NCBI GenBank assembly: GCA_036897485.1
Contig: JAYMTF010000591.1
Span: 1-33,129 of the forward strand
Direction: 5' to 3'
Length of the DNA stretch: 33,129 nucleotides
Origin: Pelargonium nanum
Taxonomy: Eukaryota > Streptophyta > Magnoliopsida > Geraniales > Geraniaceae
Shown: positions 32,182-33,129 of the stretch, in pieces
How the letters are laid out: every line of letters starts with the position of its first letter
How positions within the stretch are numbered: the first letter of the stretch is position 1
Made by a program: the position numbers and the translations under genes
The notes under the pieces: model-generated
Seen by the model: the letters and a program-made list of their open reading frames with translations, nothing else
The model's database searches: none
What the model was told of the DNA's origin: nothing

Positions 32182-33129
32182 CTCTGCTGCGCCGAAGATG
32201 GTGGTTTCAGGTAGGACGCGAGAGCGTCGCATAGGAGATGTATGCGACTGAAAAGGAGGAAGAAAGAGTAGGTTTTGAGGGTTTAAGCGCGGCGGGCAGG
32301 CTTGCTTAGGGCTCACAACTGCTGACCCGAACCCGCGCAGCTCGGTAAAATTTTAGTCGGCTCTTTCTCGCTCTTTCGCGATTTCGGGTCGAATCGTATG
32401 AAACGGGTGAACCGCCTTGTTGATTGGATTGGACTCCGTTGCAATTATAGGTTCAATCCGAGCCCTCCATTGCAAATTGAAAACTTTTGTCTTTTCAAAG
32501 CCCGTATAAACTTTTTAATTATAAAATGGACACACAATTGTCATATCTTTTATTTTTGTCTATATATTTATCTTCACAATATTTTCCTCTATAGGACTGC
32601 ACCTAATCATATGGATAAAGAGATGGATTTGACTTGGATATTCATTGTGTGGTCTAATACTCTAATACAAGAACGACCATTTTGGTCGATAAAAATTCTA
32701 AATAAAAGTAAAATTAATGTCATAATCGAGTTTCTTAAAAAAACGCATGGAAACAAATTAAAAATCAAATATTGGAACCAAAAGTTATGAATTTTTTATA
32801 TTTTATGTTCTAATGACATCCATTTGAAAAGTTGAAGTGAAATAAATGACAAAATGATTATTTGGTCATATTAGTTTACAACGTTAATGATTTTCTGTCA
32901 ATTTTAACGGCTTACAGAATTAACAATAATACAAAATAGTTAAGTGTTGAGAAGTGAAATATGTGGTGATTAAGTATTTCGGCCTTTTAACACAATATGT
33001 CCTCAACTAAGGCCTTGTTTGTTTAGTGTACTGCAAAACTTTGCAAAACTTTAAAGATCTGTAAGGAGGGGTGAAAACTTTAAGAAGCTGTAAGGAGGTG
33101 CTCTAAAAAGTCAGTTATGTTTGATAAAT
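32182..33129. other. upstream region of the UTP4 gene; edge of a possible hAT-like element
   Basis: The first 150 nt on the minus strand are the likely leader and core promoter, with AAACCCT (near 32277-32283) and GCCCTAA (near 32307) elements resembling telo-boxes common in ribosome-biogenesis genes. From 32400 the DNA is AT-rich; an open frame of 130 codons there has no family features. From about 33011, ggccttgtttgtttagtgta looks like a hAT-type MITE end, cut by the window. Confidence 0.35.

Noticed and set aside
32270..32315. Telo-box (AAACCCTAA) in the UTP4 promoter as a firm call
   Set aside because: The best matches are imperfect (AAACCCTC, GCCCTAA), so they are mentioned only in the region note.
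32398..32790. Plus-strand open frame of 130 codons upstream of UTP4
   Set aside because: AT-rich composition with Asn/Ile/Lys-rich residues, no recognisable motif and no splice or promoter context; best explained as chance.

Overview
The window is nuclear DNA of a flowering plant, most likely a eudicot. The genes have many exons with short, T-rich introns. The intergenic DNA is AT-rich and holds degraded transposable elements. Every recognised protein belongs to a plant family, and two (SOB FIVE-LIKE and the DUF7950-type protein) are plant-specific. I cannot name the genus.

Layout. (1) 1-930: the 3' end of a plus-strand gene that starts outside the window, with an intron full of diverged minisatellite-like repeats and a 60-nt final coding exon. 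(2) 1358-2416, minus strand: an intronless DUF7950-type protein of 352 aa with three CACGTG boxes upstream. (3) About 2.95-5.0 kb: a decayed tandem duplication of AT-rich DNA. (4) 5178-8257, plus: a 14-exon nucleobase-ascorbate (NAT/NCS2) transporter, 554 aa, with one GC-AG intron and a small CACTA-like element in intron 1. (5) 10523-12970, plus: a three-exon PAQR/heptahelical transmembrane protein of the HHP4/HHP5 type, 412 aa, with a probable 5'UTR exon near 8.9-9.1 kb and a Stowaway-like MITE in its first coding intron. (6) 13.0-18.4 kb: a gene-poor stretch with MITE fragments, a frameshifted LINE-type RNase H remnant, and a short block with a G-box and two near-perfect inverted repeats. 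(7) 18431-19289, plus: a four-exon SOB FIVE-LIKE (SOFL) gene, 183 aa, with a GC-AG first intron. (8) 19.3-23.0 kb: AT-rich intergenic DNA containing a tRNA-like SINE pair arranged as an inverted repeat. (9) 23006-32181, minus: an 11-exon UTP4/cirhin ortholog (POPCORN in Arabidopsis), 827 aa, whose large fourth intron carries a tandemly duplicated repeat of about 0.53 kb. (10) 32.2-33.1 kb: upstream DNA that ends in the possible edge of a hAT-like element.

All four spliced models close in frame across every junction. The genes have unrelated roles (membrane transport, sterol/hormone-related PAQR signalling, cytokinin-linked development, 18S rRNA processing). I see no gene cluster or new multi-gene system. 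The most interesting signals are two GC-AG introns, SINE-derived sequence lying at splice sites of two genes, and structured repeats in introns and intergenic DNA.
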